A stretch of DNA of 64,000 bases from Malachius bipustulatus (lineage: Eukaryota > Arthropoda > Insecta > Coleoptera > Melyridae): positions 40,884,929 through 40,948,928 of the forward strand of contig OU342635.1 in assembly GCA_910589415.1 (NCBI GenBank), read 5' to 3'. The notes under the pieces were generated by a model. It was given only the letters and a program-made list of their open reading frames with translations. It was not told the origin of the DNA and did not search any database. The position numbers and the translations under genes are program-made. How positions within the stretch are numbered: the first letter of the stretch is position 1; every line of letters begins with the position of its first letter. Positions 38,561 to 50,503 of the stretch are shown here, piece by piece.

Positions 38561-40120
38561 TCCCGAGTATATGTCGTGCAAAATTTAACAGTAGTTATCC
38601 CGATAATGCGGGTCGGGTGGCGTGGATGTTGCCCGATAACGCGACAGGAGAAGAAACGACAATCAACCAACATGAGAACGAAGAAAATTGAATGTAATAA
38701 CACTGTTTTTCTAAATATTCTGAAGTTTTTTTTTTTATTAAGGAGATATCTCATTAAAATATTAATTAATTAATATTAAAACAATTAAAAATATTTTGAG
38801 AAAGTGTAAATGTCTATTTTAAAAGTTAATGACGTCACAACCTAGTATACCATATAGAAACTGGTAATAGAAAAATTCGACAAGGTGAAAAAAATCTACG
38901 ACGAGAAAAGTGAAAACATAAAAGTTTTAACTTCTGTAAAACAAGCAATTTGTGGCTGATTTTCATCCATACAAGTTAAAATATGGCAACGTTGTAAATT
39001 AATTAAAACATAAAACATTAAAGAAAACATCAAACGTCAAGCTTAGTTTTTTATTTTTTTAATTTTGGTTTCGGAATTCAAATAGAAAATATAATGGCAG
39101 AAAAGTCATTCATCAAGTTTGTCCTTAATAACCCAGAAAATATTCCCAAAAACATAAAACCCTGCCACATTGAAATAAAGTTAAAAATTGTACTTCCTCT
39201 TCTTTTTTCGAACAAATTTTTTTTAACGGAATGTCAGGAAAATCTATAAGGCGAGGAATATGACTTCATATCGATGTCCTTCGGTAAAAAATTCTTGGTG
39301 TTTTTCGAATTTTATTAAAGTTATTGACTTTTGGTTTCCTTGATTTTTTTAATTGCGGATGACATGAAAAACAATACTGCGCAAATAATAAAAACAAAAA
39401 TTGACTGAAAATTTTTGGATCTAGTGGGCTTTGAAAATTTTTGAAATGTTAGATGGATACCTCATGCACGGTGTTTACAAACAATAAGCAATTTATACAT
39501 ACAATTGTTTTATTTTAGTCAATTAAAATAAGAAAACTCGATTTTAGCATTTTCTCAGGACATTTCAGTAACGACTGAATTTAGCTGTTTGTTTCAGATT
39601 CTTAATACATACCTACGTACAAAATTGTGTGACTTTTCTCTAATTTAACCGCGCGACCCTGTATCTAGTTCTCAAGATTTCCATGGTGGCAGAGATTAAA
39701 AAACTCTCCGTAAAAAACGATTCTCCGAATTTGTTTCAAGGAGAATTTCAAAAACATTTTGGAGAAAAAACAATTCGATTTCGATCAATTCGACCTGCTT
39801 CAGATAAAAATGGTCAAAATAAACATTTTTGACTTATCTTTTTGGTATGCGTTTCAAAAATTCAATTTCGTTTATTTAAACGCGCCCTTTAAAAAAGCAA
39901 CAAAAATTGAAATTAATCAATAAGATCGTAATAGCTTTTCAGGATTTATACAGGGTGAGTCAAATTCGAGCTACATCATTGGGATCTCGGAGACTTTAAT
40001 ACGGACTCCGTTAAATTGGGACAAAGTGCGCTATTTTGCCGAGATTTTTTTTTTAGTTATCTCCAATTATTGTTTTGAAAAATGCGAAAAAAATTTAAAT
40101 TTATTAAATATTAAATTCCC
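38560..40120. other. Intron sequence without recognised gene
   Basis: AT-rich. ATACAGGGTGAGTCAAATTCG near 39950 resembles one end of a DNA element; no partner end was identified. Confidence 0.3.
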
Positions 40121-40388
40121 ATCTATACCTCAGTCGGTCAAAAGATATAGTAATAAAAGTGCGCGGCAAGTTTACAATCCAGGTAGGCAGACCTTATACA
40201 CAAGAATTATATACACAAACCTTAGAATGCCCTTCTGATTGGTTTACCGGAACCAGATAACCAATAAATAACGCACTATACAGAGTGTCCCACGACATGA
40301 CTGCCATAGCTTAAGGGTAGGTGTAATTTTTCAAGGCGATTCAGGATCTGGTTTTGAAATTTTCCTGAGGTCCTTCGTTTCAATTATA

Positions 40389-40581
40389 CAGGGTGATTTG
40401 TGCAATTTGCCGAAATCTTTGATGAGCGATATCTTTTGAACGAATTGATCGAATTTAACGAAATTTGGTAGATATGCTCTACTAATGACACTTGATACCT
40501 CGCATTTTTCGCCGATTCGAAAACTGCAGGGCCGTACTTAATTTTTTGATATCTTTCGGTTTTGTCGAAAACTTCACCCTG
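40389..40581. mobile_element. 193-bp MITE nested in the left arm
   Basis: CAGGGTGATTTGTGCAATTTG ... AACTTCACCCTG, flanked by TATA and TA. Its mirror copy lies at 42218-42410. Confidence 0.8.
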
Positions 40582-41124
40582 TATGCATTTTATTCAAAGT
40601 TTGGTGCCATATTCTAAAACTACGTGAAAAATGCTACAATTGTGGTAAAAAAATACTTGGCATCATTAAACTGAATCGAGAAGAAAATTCAGTTTTTTAG
40701 TTTTTTATTCGGGATTTCAATTCATGTATGTTGTTAATAATTTAAGAAAAATCAAATGTGGTTTTTTAAAACTTGCGTATTTTGTAGTTATTTCAAATAA
40801 ATTTACTTTATCTACAGATTTAGCCAAGATTAGGGACCCTTCTACAGATTGTTTCGAGCTAAAAATAAGTTTTAACAGCAAAATAAATAACACAATTTAA
40901 TACATTACCACATAGACAAATAAATATCCACATAAACGAAACAGGAAGAAAAATATACACACAAATTTTGAGAAGAAAAACTACAATTCAGTGCAGGTAA
41001 CGGTCCAGGAGACCACCATCAAACTCAACACATTTCCTAGACTTTTGGAGTAAATCTCGGTTACCCTGCGCATCACTTCAAACCTATCTAATTTACATTT
41101 CTATTTTCCAACAGGTGAGAGGTG

Positions 41125-41721
41125 ACGAAGCTGCTGAGAGGTGACGAAGCTGCTGCTAATTGTGCACTTTGTCAGTGGATTCTAGGACACAGACTGCATA
41201 TTCCTAGAATTATTTTCACATTGTTGGGCACTTGAAAATCCACGACTAACTCGGGAAACCCATTTTCAAGATAGATTTTCGGTGAATGTTTGGTGTGGCA
41301 TTATTGACGACCGCCTCATTGGTCCGTTTATAATGGAAGATCGTCTCACAGCCATTCGTTATTTACGTTTCATTGCGAAAATGATCTTCCAATATTACTG
41401 AATGAAGTTCCTATTAATGTAAGACAACGAATGTGGATTCAGCACGATGGCGCACCTCCACACTTTGGTCGAGAAGTTACAGAATTTCTTAATCAAGATT
41501 ATACAAACCGGTGGATTGGAAGAGGTTCTGCGGTTCCTTGGCCAACAAGGTGACCAGACTTTAATCCCCTGGATTACTTTTTATGGGGAAGACTGAAAAG
41601 TGTAGTTTATGCAGGGAATATTGAGAACAGAGAACAACTAGTCGCTAGAATCATGGATGCCGCTAGAGCTAGACTGTGTATACAGCAACTAGGTGGACAT
41701 TTTGAGCAAGTACTTCAATAA
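41125..41721 (+). pseudogene. Inactivated mariner-like (DD41D-spaced) transposase
   Basis: The translation shows ENPRLTRETHFQDRFSVNVW, CGIIDDRLIGPFIMEDRL, then after a frameshift near 41375 DLPILLNEVP, MWIQHDGAPPHFGREV, NRWIGRGSAVPWPTR, stop, PDFNPLDYFLWGRLKS. It ends at TAA 41719-41721. The second catalytic aspartate is the QHD codon at 41446-41448 and the third is NPLD at 41572-41574, with 41 residues between them. The expected SP is a TGA stop (41551) just before PDFNPLD, and the first aspartate region is eroded. This is a Tc1/mariner-superfamily cut-and-paste transposase, now dead. The family assignment rests on these motifs. Confidence 0.85.
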
Positions 41722-42217
41722 AGCGATTTTTTTTAATGGTTTTTAGATTAATTTCAAGGTCAAGGAAATGTGTTGAGTTTGATGGTGGTCTCCTGGACCA
41801 TTACCTTGCACTGAATTGTAGTTTTTCTTCTCAAAATTTGTGTTGATATTTTTCTTCCTGTTTCGTTTACGTGGATATTTATTTGTCTATGTGGTAATGT
41901 ATTAAATTGTGTTATTTATTTTGCTGTTAAAACTTATTTTTAGCTCGAAACAATCTGTAGAAGGGTCCCCAATCTTGGCTAAATCTGTAGATAAAGTAAA
42001 TTTATTTGAAATAACTACAAAATACGCAAGTTTTAAAAAACCACATTTGATTTTTCTTAAATTATTAACAACACATGAATTGAAATCCCGAATAAAAAAC
42101 TAAAAAACTGAATTTTCTTCTCGGTTCAGTTTAATGATGCCAAGTATTTTTTACCACAATTGTAGCATTTTTCACGTAGTTTTAGAAAATGGCACCAAAC
42201 TTTGAATAAAATGCATA

Positions 42218-42410
42218 CAGGGTGAACTTTTCGACAAAACCGTAAGATATCAAAAAATTAAGTACGGCCCTGCAGTTTTCGAATCGGCGAAAAATGCGAG
42301 GTATCAAGTGTCATTAGTAGAGCATATCTACCAAATTTCGTTAAATTCGATCAATTCGTTCAAAAGATATCGCTCATCAAAGATTTCGGCAAATTGCACA
42401 AATCACCCTG
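42218..42410. mobile_element. 193-bp MITE nested in the right arm
   Basis: CAGGGTGAACTTTTCGAC ... AAATCACCCTG, flanked by TA and TATA. It is the exact-length mirror copy of 40389-40581 at the equivalent place in the opposite arm. Confidence 0.8.
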
Positions 42411-42599
42411 TATAATTGAAACGAAGGGCCTCAGGAAAATTTCAAAACCAGATCCTGAATCGCCTTGAAAAATTACACCTACCCTTAAGCTATGACATGA
42501 TGTGACAGATGTGCTATGACAGATGTGACTACTTGGACCTTAAAAGTTTGTGCGCAGTTTTATTACTATATCTGTTGGTCGACTGAGGTATAGTTGTCT

Positions 42600-44090
42600 T
42601 ATTTGAAAAGATATCAAAAAACTGAAATCACATTCTCACGGCCACTGTTTATTTGCCATCAAAATAATTTATGTAATAAATAAGATTGAGGGTTACACGT
42701 TTCGAATTTACACTGCCATCATCAACTTTATTTTTTTTTAAATACGGACTTGGATTTTTTTCTTTATTTTGGAAGTAAATGGTGCATTTATTCTATTCAG
42801 TTTTTTTTTTTCTGAGATTTATTTACAAAAGTAGAGTAATGAAATTTATTTATTTAGAATTTATTGTTGTTTTTTAAATCCAGAACCGTATTCATTTTTT
42901 TTAATTTCTTTAAAAATAAAAAATTAACTAAATACCTATGTAGAATAAATAAAAATAAAAAAAAATAATTAAAAGGGCTATTTTATGAAACAACCCTCAT
43001 ATGATCGCGTATTTTTTTTTTTTTGAGTAGAGTTAACAACAAATAAACTGTCGGTTGGCCATGGAAGAGTGAGACAAACAGTAGTTACATAGTTCAAATA
43101 AAAATAAAAATCTAAAATTTACATTAAGATGGAATTCCTGCCAGTCGACAAGCGTCTCGCGACATTGGCTTATGGAAGATAAAAACAGGCGTGCATGCGC
43201 ATTTGGACTCTCATCATTATGAGTAGGTAGCCGTAAGGTATAGTCAGGTCAGAACATCTTCCCTTGAAAAAAAAACCTATAAAATGCGCCGCAGGTTTTT
43301 TAGTGTCAAATGAGACCTGTCATTTGAGGCGGGACACTTTTTGAGTTAAGATAGTTCAATTTGCTAAAGTGAATAGTTCCAATTTTCGGAATTGCATATC
43401 GACACACGTTTCATTTCAAGTCATGGCCTGTCATCAGGGTTTTTTTGCTCGGTCTTTATTTAATTATTATTAAGTAATTTTTCTCGAAAACTATAACTTA
43501 ATATGAAAAAAAAAATACAAGAGAAAATCAGTCAAGCTTACTTTTTTAATAAAATGAAATGTTTTGATACCCTTAGCGAGTTATTAGCCATTAGCCAAAT
43601 AAGGGTCTTTTTACCATTTATTTTTGAGCGGGAAGGAGGGAAGTGGAATCACCCCGCAGCTGATTTTTCTAGTTTTATTGTGTGTTTAAATTTTGAAAAC
43701 AGCGTGTTTAAAAATATTCAATATTCGAGACAATTTTTTCTGAGAACTGAATGAGATTTAAAAAATAATTTTTATATAAAGAAAACGCGGTGGCGTATGA
43801 TTTTTTTCTACAATAAAGTTCAATAAAAATCTAGAAACGTCACGAAATAAAAGAAAAAAATTGTTACACATTAAAATATAACAAATTAAAGGTGTAAATA
43901 CACGAAACATAAAAAATATCAAAGTTGGAGTAACTCTCTATTAAGTGTAAGTCCTACCTACGAAAGTGTTCATATATGTATATTTTTTTTTTCTTAAAAA
44001 AAAACATTTATTAGAACATTATTCGTTCTTCTTATTTTCCTAAAATGGTCCCAAGAAATATTCTCCTCCTGACTAGCTCTGTATAAAAAT
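42600..44090. other. Intron sequence without recognised gene
   Basis: Very AT-rich with poly-A/T runs. Nothing recognised. Confidence 0.35.
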
Positions 44091-44093
44091 TTA

Positions 44094-45068
44094 TTATACA
44101 ACATGTTACATACAAAATAAAGGAGGTGATTCGACGACTTATTTCAAGAAAAAACTTTCTAATTAACATTTTAATCAAACAGTTTTTTAGATACACAGTG
44201 CTCAAAAAAATATTATTTTTCCAAATTCATGAAGATATGAAAATGTTTTTCTTACTTTTTACGAATCTCAAGAACCGTTAAGGCTACAGGATCGAGCTTT
44301 TGTACAGATTTTTACATTAATAATAGCTGTTACTTTTAAGGCTTCTAAACCAATGTTTTGGTATATGTCAATGATGGAGAATTAAGGGTTGCTTAAAAGT
44401 CTTACCCCCACATCTTTTACGCCACTCGAGATTAAAATTGGCGTTTTGACACCGAAGTTCCAATTTTTCAAGAAAAACGGCATTTTTTATCAAAAAAACC
44501 TGCAAAATCCAATTTGAACAAAAAAAGTTATTTCCAAAATAAAGTAACAATTATTATTGATAAAAACTTAAAAAAAGATAAAAACCAAACAATTTTTGTA
44601 ATGATTATTGGTTTGTTCAAGTTTTGATCAATCACTTAATTTTGAAAATAACCTTTTTTATTCAAATTGAATTTTGTACGTTTTTTGATAATAGATGCCG
44701 TTTTTCTTGAAAACGGTGCCTCCTGCAGCTTTTGACCAGCTTTTGTTCTTTGTGTAAAAAACATTGGCGGTTTGGAATTTGCTGTCAAAACGCGAATTTT
44801 TCGAGTGGCGTAGAAGTTATTCGGAAACTTTTACGCAACCCTATAAAATTGGTTTAGAGCCTTGAAAGTAGCAATTATTAATGTAAAAATCTGTACAAAA
44901 GCTGGAGTCTTCAGCCTTGACAGTTCTTGAGATATGGCAAAAAAGTAAGAATTTTTTTTGAAGTATCTCGAAAACGGCTCGTTTGCAGACCCATGTCAAT
45001 AGAAACTTTTTTCATTAAATAATTCCTTGAATCACCTTTATTTTGTACATGTTGGTAGTTAACACCCT
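44094..45068. mobile_element. Diverged palindromic element, about 975 bp
   Basis: The left part (ACATGTTACATACAAAATAAAGG...) is complementary to the right part (...CACCTTTATTTTGTACATGTT). Both arms contain CTTTTGTACAGATTTTTACATTAATAAT or its complement. The arms have more mismatches than in the other palindromes here, so this one is older. The right end is AACACCCTGTATA; the left end is eroded. Confidence 0.7.
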
Positions 45069-45250
45069 GTATAACAGCAAACTATGCAACAAGTTTACAA
45101 TGGCGATTAATGGCGAATAGAAATAAAAATTATTACCGTCACTGTCACATCAAAGAATTACGGATCATCAGCTCTCTTTTAAAATAAAATTTTTCTCAGT
45201 TTCAATTGAAATAATAATTGAAAAAATCATTGCTAACAGTGAAAAGTATA

Positions 45251-46014
45251 CAGTGCGCGAGAAAAGTAAGGAATAAATTCGATAAACCGGAAAGCACTGT
45301 TTTTTTGAAATAATGAAAAAACAGGTCAATTTTGTTTTTAAGTTGTTTAACTTTTGACATAACATTCGGGTATACAGGGTGATGCGCGAAAAAGTGGTGA
45401 CGTCATCGGCATTTTTTTTAAATGGCAACCCTTATTTTTTATTCCATTTTTTGATACTTCATTTTATTGCCAATACGGTTATGTGATCATTTTGTAACCT
45501 TAAATGAGGAAATTTCTGAGAAAAGAACTTAACTTAGACAGATTCAATGTAATAGACAGATTTAATAGATTTAATTTAATTTAATTTAACAGATTTAATT
45601 TAATAGACTTAATTTAATAGACAGATCTTATAAAATTACCATGGAAACAATCATTTTATTTGATATCGTTTTAATTTTTATCGTTAATGTTCCGATTTTC
45701 ACATCACTAAAAAGTGCACACTTTCTACTCACAAGCTGTTTTCTCAGAAATTTCCTTATTTAAGGTTACAAATTGATTACATCACCATACTGGCAATTGA
45801 ATGAAGTATCAAAACATGGAATAAAAAATAAGGGTTGCCATTAAAAAAAAAAATGCCGATGACGTCACCACTTTTTCGCGCATCACCCTGTAAACCCGAA
45901 TGTTATGTCAAAAGTTGAACAACTTAAAAACAAAATCGACCTGTTTTTCATTTTTTTCAAAAAAACAGCCCTTTTTGTTTTATAGAATTTATTCCTTACT
46001 TTTCTCGCGCACTG
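45251..46014. mobile_element. Palindromic element, 764 bp, host of a nested one
   Basis: The ends CAGTGCGCGAGAAAAGTAAGG and CCTTACTTTTCTCGCGCACTG are perfectly inverted with TATA on both sides. The arms meet at TTCGGGTA/TAAACCCGAA, where another element has inserted. Confidence 0.9.
45375..45890. mobile_element. Nested palindromic element, 516 bp
   Basis: CAGGGTGATGCGCGAAAAAG and CTTTTTCGCGCATCACCCTG are perfectly inverted. The arms share GTGGTGACGTCATCGGCATT. The centre (45540-45635) is a (GACAGATTTAATTTAATA)n simple repeat. It is inserted at the TA in the exact centre of the surrounding palindrome. Confidence 0.9.
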
Positions 46015-46039
46015 TATAGATTGCATTAAACATTTTTGG

Positions 46040-46620
46040 ACGAGTACCTATTTTACGTATATTGTGAACTAACAGGAGTAAGCAGAGAACGAGACAACAT
46101 TATCGAACGGAAAAACGACACGGCAAGGCAAACTATCGTTGTGCCGCTCGTCGAGACTCGTGAGGAATTTTTCAGGATACCAGAAACGAGGCGACCAGGA
46201 GGTGGTTTTCGCCACCACGACGAGGAGGTCGTATAGAGCAGGGTCTCGAGCGCGCCAGAGCCAGACAGAAGCCATAACAACGGGACAGAGAGAGACGGCA
46301 TCAACGTGAGTGACCTGCAGCCTGCAGCTGCAACGACGGATGCATGCATGCACCGCGTCATCGCCGTTGCATCGGTGCATGTGCAACGGTGCACCTATTC
46401 CTGATCGCCTGGTGCATCGATGCACCGCTCCGAGAGGCTCTCACCTCCCGCGCGACCTACGTCCGTCCTATATGTCGTCGTTCTCAAGAAGTCATCCTCG
46501 AATTATTAACACGGCGCGGGGTATAATTAGACGACACCCGCACCCACGCCAATACTTCAGCAGGGTGGGTCTAGGCATTTAGTAGCCGCGGCTGGGAGTT
46601 CCGCTGCTGCTGGTGCGTTC
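46040..46620. other. CpG- and TGCA-rich island
   Basis: The core at 46310-46440 is dominated by TGCA words (TGCATGCATGCACC, GTTGCATCGGTGCATGTGC, GGTGCATCGATGCACC), several of them palindromic. The surrounding DNA is CG-rich. Several frames are open on both strands at once, as expected from composition. A regulatory role is possible but unproven. Confidence 0.35.
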
Positions 46621-48060
46621 CGGTCGGATGAAAGTTTGATGATTAACGGCCGGGCGATTAATTTTTTGACACCAGGTACGAGATAATTGGATGTGTTTAT
46701 TTATTTTATATAGTTGGCAACAGTTATGTTCTATGAAGATACCATTTCAGATGGTTTGGTGCTTGTGAAGGGAGAAATATCGATTGTTTCACTGTAATTT
46801 CAGCTCATCAGCCTGGTCTATCAACTAAGAACACGCCAGAAAAGTATTTACTATTATAATTTTTCTATATATTTCTTATTCAGTTTGTTTCTTCGCTTTA
46901 TCTATTCGTCCGTAATATTTTATGGAAAAAATCCGGCAAGTGCAATATTTTCAAGCCTTTTTAAATTGGCCTTCCATAATTTTCCATGGTCATCATGTTT
47001 ACTGTGAAAATTTCAGTTCAATTCCTTTGAAAATGTGCTCATAAATTGTTAGAGAAATTTAGCCGTTTTTACCCTTTTCCTACTGACGCTACTGGCTTAT
47101 TATTAGGAATACATAATAGGTACACTTTTTTAGACTAATATCAAGTTCAAACGAGTTTCATTTTTTCCATCTTGTTTGTACTGGGGGTTTTTTAAATAAC
47201 CACTTTTACGAAAATTAAAATGATCAGCAAGAGATCAGATTTTCAACTGTTTCTCCATTTATTCCGGTAACTTTTCAATCTGCCCTCGTACCCTACCCCA
47301 ACTGTTCAAATAGTGGAAAATTATTCGACAATGGATAAGCCTCGACTCGGAACGATCGAAACATCTATGCGAATGACTCCCTCCGACTATAGATCGAGAT
47401 CCAGACCCACCTCAAGGCTCTTTATCCGCTTCCAATCTGTCCCCCATCCCGTCCCGATGTCCAGACTTTCGAGAGCGTTTCCGGTATTCCACTAAAATTA
47501 ACAATTCTTGAATCCAGTTAAATTATTGTATATAATAAATTATATTGTAAGAGTTTTTCCAAGAGGACGACATGGAAAAATGTTTCCCTCCCTTGTTGTT
47601 TCGGGAAATGTTTCAAGTTTTTCGACTATAATCAACCAATTTCCTTGCTTCACACGAAGAAAGTCTGAAAGAAAATTGGCAGCTTCTTTTTCAAAGTTAC
47701 CCAACTTCTGACTTACTTTCCTCACCACATCCATTTCTCTCATACTTATACACTGACGCCCTCCTATCACACTCGATATCACAACTCAACCCTTCCATAA
47801 AACCAAAATTGTCACGGAAACTTTCACCAATATATGAACCGATAAGAAAGTTTGCTCCAACGCAGAGATATCTAAAAGGTACGGGTAAGAAACGTGGAAG
47901 ATGACGTAAGAAAAGAGAGATAAAATACATTTTAGAGCAATTCGTTACTTCCGTTTCATTAACGACTGTACAAAAACAGGAGAAAGTTTATTTTTCTGGT
48001 TCTTTAGGAACTGCATCATGAATTAATGGCATACTGTTTTACAATATGTTATTCATCTCT
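46620..48060. other. Intron sequence without recognised gene
   Basis: Contains the dispersed fragment 46985-47110 of the repeat family arrayed at 35640-37680. Otherwise nothing recognised. Confidence 0.35.
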
Positions 48061-48069
48061 TTTCTAGCA

Positions 48070-48250
48070 AAAAAAGAGTCCAGACCTCTCTTGGGCTGTA
48101 AAGAAAAAAAATCCAGACCTCCCTTGGGCAACAAAGAGTCCCGACCTCACCTAGTCAGCAGAGAGTCTAGACCTCCCTTGGGAATGGAAGAGTCCAGACC
48201 TCCCTTGGGAAACAAAGAGTCCAGACTTCACCTGGGCAACAAGGGTCCAA
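48070..48250 (+). repeat. 27-bp tandem repeat that keeps an open frame
   Basis: Six units of (A/G)A(A/G)GAGTCCAGACCTCCCTTGGGCAAC. Units are 27 bp, or 33 bp in one case, so the frame is preserved and reads (K/E)ESRPPLGN repeats within a 126-codon ORF (48046-48426). No splice sites, homology or codon signal support coding; the rest of the ORF is lysine-rich filler. Confidence 0.8.
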
Positions 48251-48439
48251 ACTTTAACCCAAACAAAATGAAATACAAAACAAGTGAAAAAATAAACAAA
48301 ATGTTAATAACCAAAAGGGACACAAGAAGAAGTTTAAAAAAATCCTTAACAATCGTTACCTATACGATTTATGGAGCCGCAACCGTCAGAGTCAATAAAG
48401 TCATGACTAACATAATTTCAATCTAATTCAATAACCACC

Positions 48440-48800
48440 GATGGTGGAGGTGGAATATACCGTCCCTTCGGGATGCGCCCTGCGCCCGCTTCAGAGTTCA
48501 GACGTCTGTCGTCGGGGCGACTGCACCCGCGGGCCCGCGCCCCAGCCGTCTGCACCGGCAGAAGGAGGAGGGGGGAGGGGGCGGAAAATCCCCCCGCTTC
48601 GGATCGACCCCCTCAGGCTGGCAGGAAGGAATCACCGACGTCTGGCTGCTAGTCTGCTGCACTCCAGACGTAATTATTGTATTACAAGGGTTGCGAAGGA
48701 GGTGGCCGCTCGCGCCATACAGCCGCCGCCGCGGCGATATCCAAGCAAGGGGCATCGAGAATGCGGAACGTCGTCCTCGTTACGTCCCGTGAGGGGAATC
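48440..48800. other. CpG-rich island in the intron
   Basis: A strongly GC-rich segment (e.g. GCGACTGCACCCGCGGGCCCGCGCC, GGAGGAGGGGGGAGGGGGCGG) lies about 1.2 kb downstream of exon 3 of the acetyltransferase gene. Both strands have simultaneous open frames. Candidate internal promoter or enhancer. Confidence 0.35.
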
Positions 48801-49825
48801 ACATTCAATTAGGCGGGGAATCATCAGATCCGAGCTCGTAATTGTGCAGGTAATAATGCGCGATTATGCGGTTCCAGTTTCGGAATTTCATTATTATTCC
48901 GTAACCGTTATTTCTCTATCTAGGTATTGAACGTATAAGGTAAGTAATAATAATCATTGGGACCGCAAAAAAGTACCTACAGGTCATAAGAAATTGTTCT
49001 TGAATGGAATTTATTCGCCCAGTCATGATGGTCTTAGAAAAATTTTAACACAGTCTCAAATTATTAGCATACTTTACTTTCTAATCCAGGATTATGGTCT
49101 TGTCTTTTTCGAAAAATTAACTTTTTTAAAATCGATTGATTGGAATTATTTAAGCAGGGCTAAATGCACAAGGGTGCTCAAACAAGCCGTTAAAGAATAA
49201 GAAAAAAACAGCAGAATTATCACTGCAAACTTCTACAGAAATTTAGGAAGGTGAGATCCATGCAGATAATTAATTAACCTGATGAAGGTTGAGCCTATTT
49301 TAAACGCCCAAACCGATGTTAATTAATTATTTATTAAAAAGCATAAATCAATTTTCCCTGGATTGGAAAAAATAATCAAAATTTATATATGTGGCGCCAT
49401 CTATGGTCAATCTATAAAAGTAGGGTCTCTGTCTTGCAATACCATTCCTGCAATGGCGTAAATAGTTGACGAGTTTCACAAGAGATGGCGATAAAAATAA
49501 GTTTACTATTTTCTGCAGTTGTTTGTATCTTCTCATTACATCAATTGCGTCAATAGTTCAAGAGTTATTTACAAGATGGCGGTAGCTACTAAAAATTATT
49601 CCAATTTTCCAATTTCAAAAATGAGATTTGAGATATAAAAATTGATACAATTATTATTGCAAAAATGCACACATGAGAGGAGAAAATTAATTGTAAAAAC
49701 AAACAAAAAGATTTATGAAATTATGAATTAATAAACTAATCATTATTCAAGGAACGTTTGGCATAAACATCAAACTTCATTTGACAATAATTAGATGAAG
49801 TCTCTAATTGATCAGTCAACTACTA

Positions 49826-50410
<585 letters not shown>

Positions 50411-50503
50411 CTAATTTTATTCATTTCAATTTTCAATAAAATGTCATCATGATAATATTGAAAAAAAAAAATTAAAGCAAAAAATGGGAAAATAACACTC
50501 CAC

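Larger units (their letters stand above)
40281..42494. mobile_element. Mariner-like element with roughly 740-bp inverted arms
   Basis: The left arm (40281-41038) begins CAGAGTGTCCCACGACATG. It is complementary to the right arm (41763-42494) over about 740 bp, and the right terminus itself is scrambled (GACATGATGTGACAGATG). The central 720 bp are single-copy and hold a transposase relic. Further inverted segments outside the element (40123-40173 and 42543-42593) show that it sits within another palindromic context. Confidence 0.85.

Noticed and set aside
38348..38773. 141-codon plus-strand frame in the CpG-rich island
   Set aside because: Overlapping frames are open on both strands, the product is arginine/alanine-rich as composition predicts, and its second half runs into AT-rich DNA.
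46053..46582. Several frames of 90-118 codons on both strands
   Set aside because: They arise from TGCA/CG-rich composition; no family resemblance or splice signals.
49265..49310. CTGATGAAGGTTGAGCC near exon 3 as a ribozyme
   Set aside because: No GAAA or pairing stems. Only a TTAATTAA-flanked spacer.
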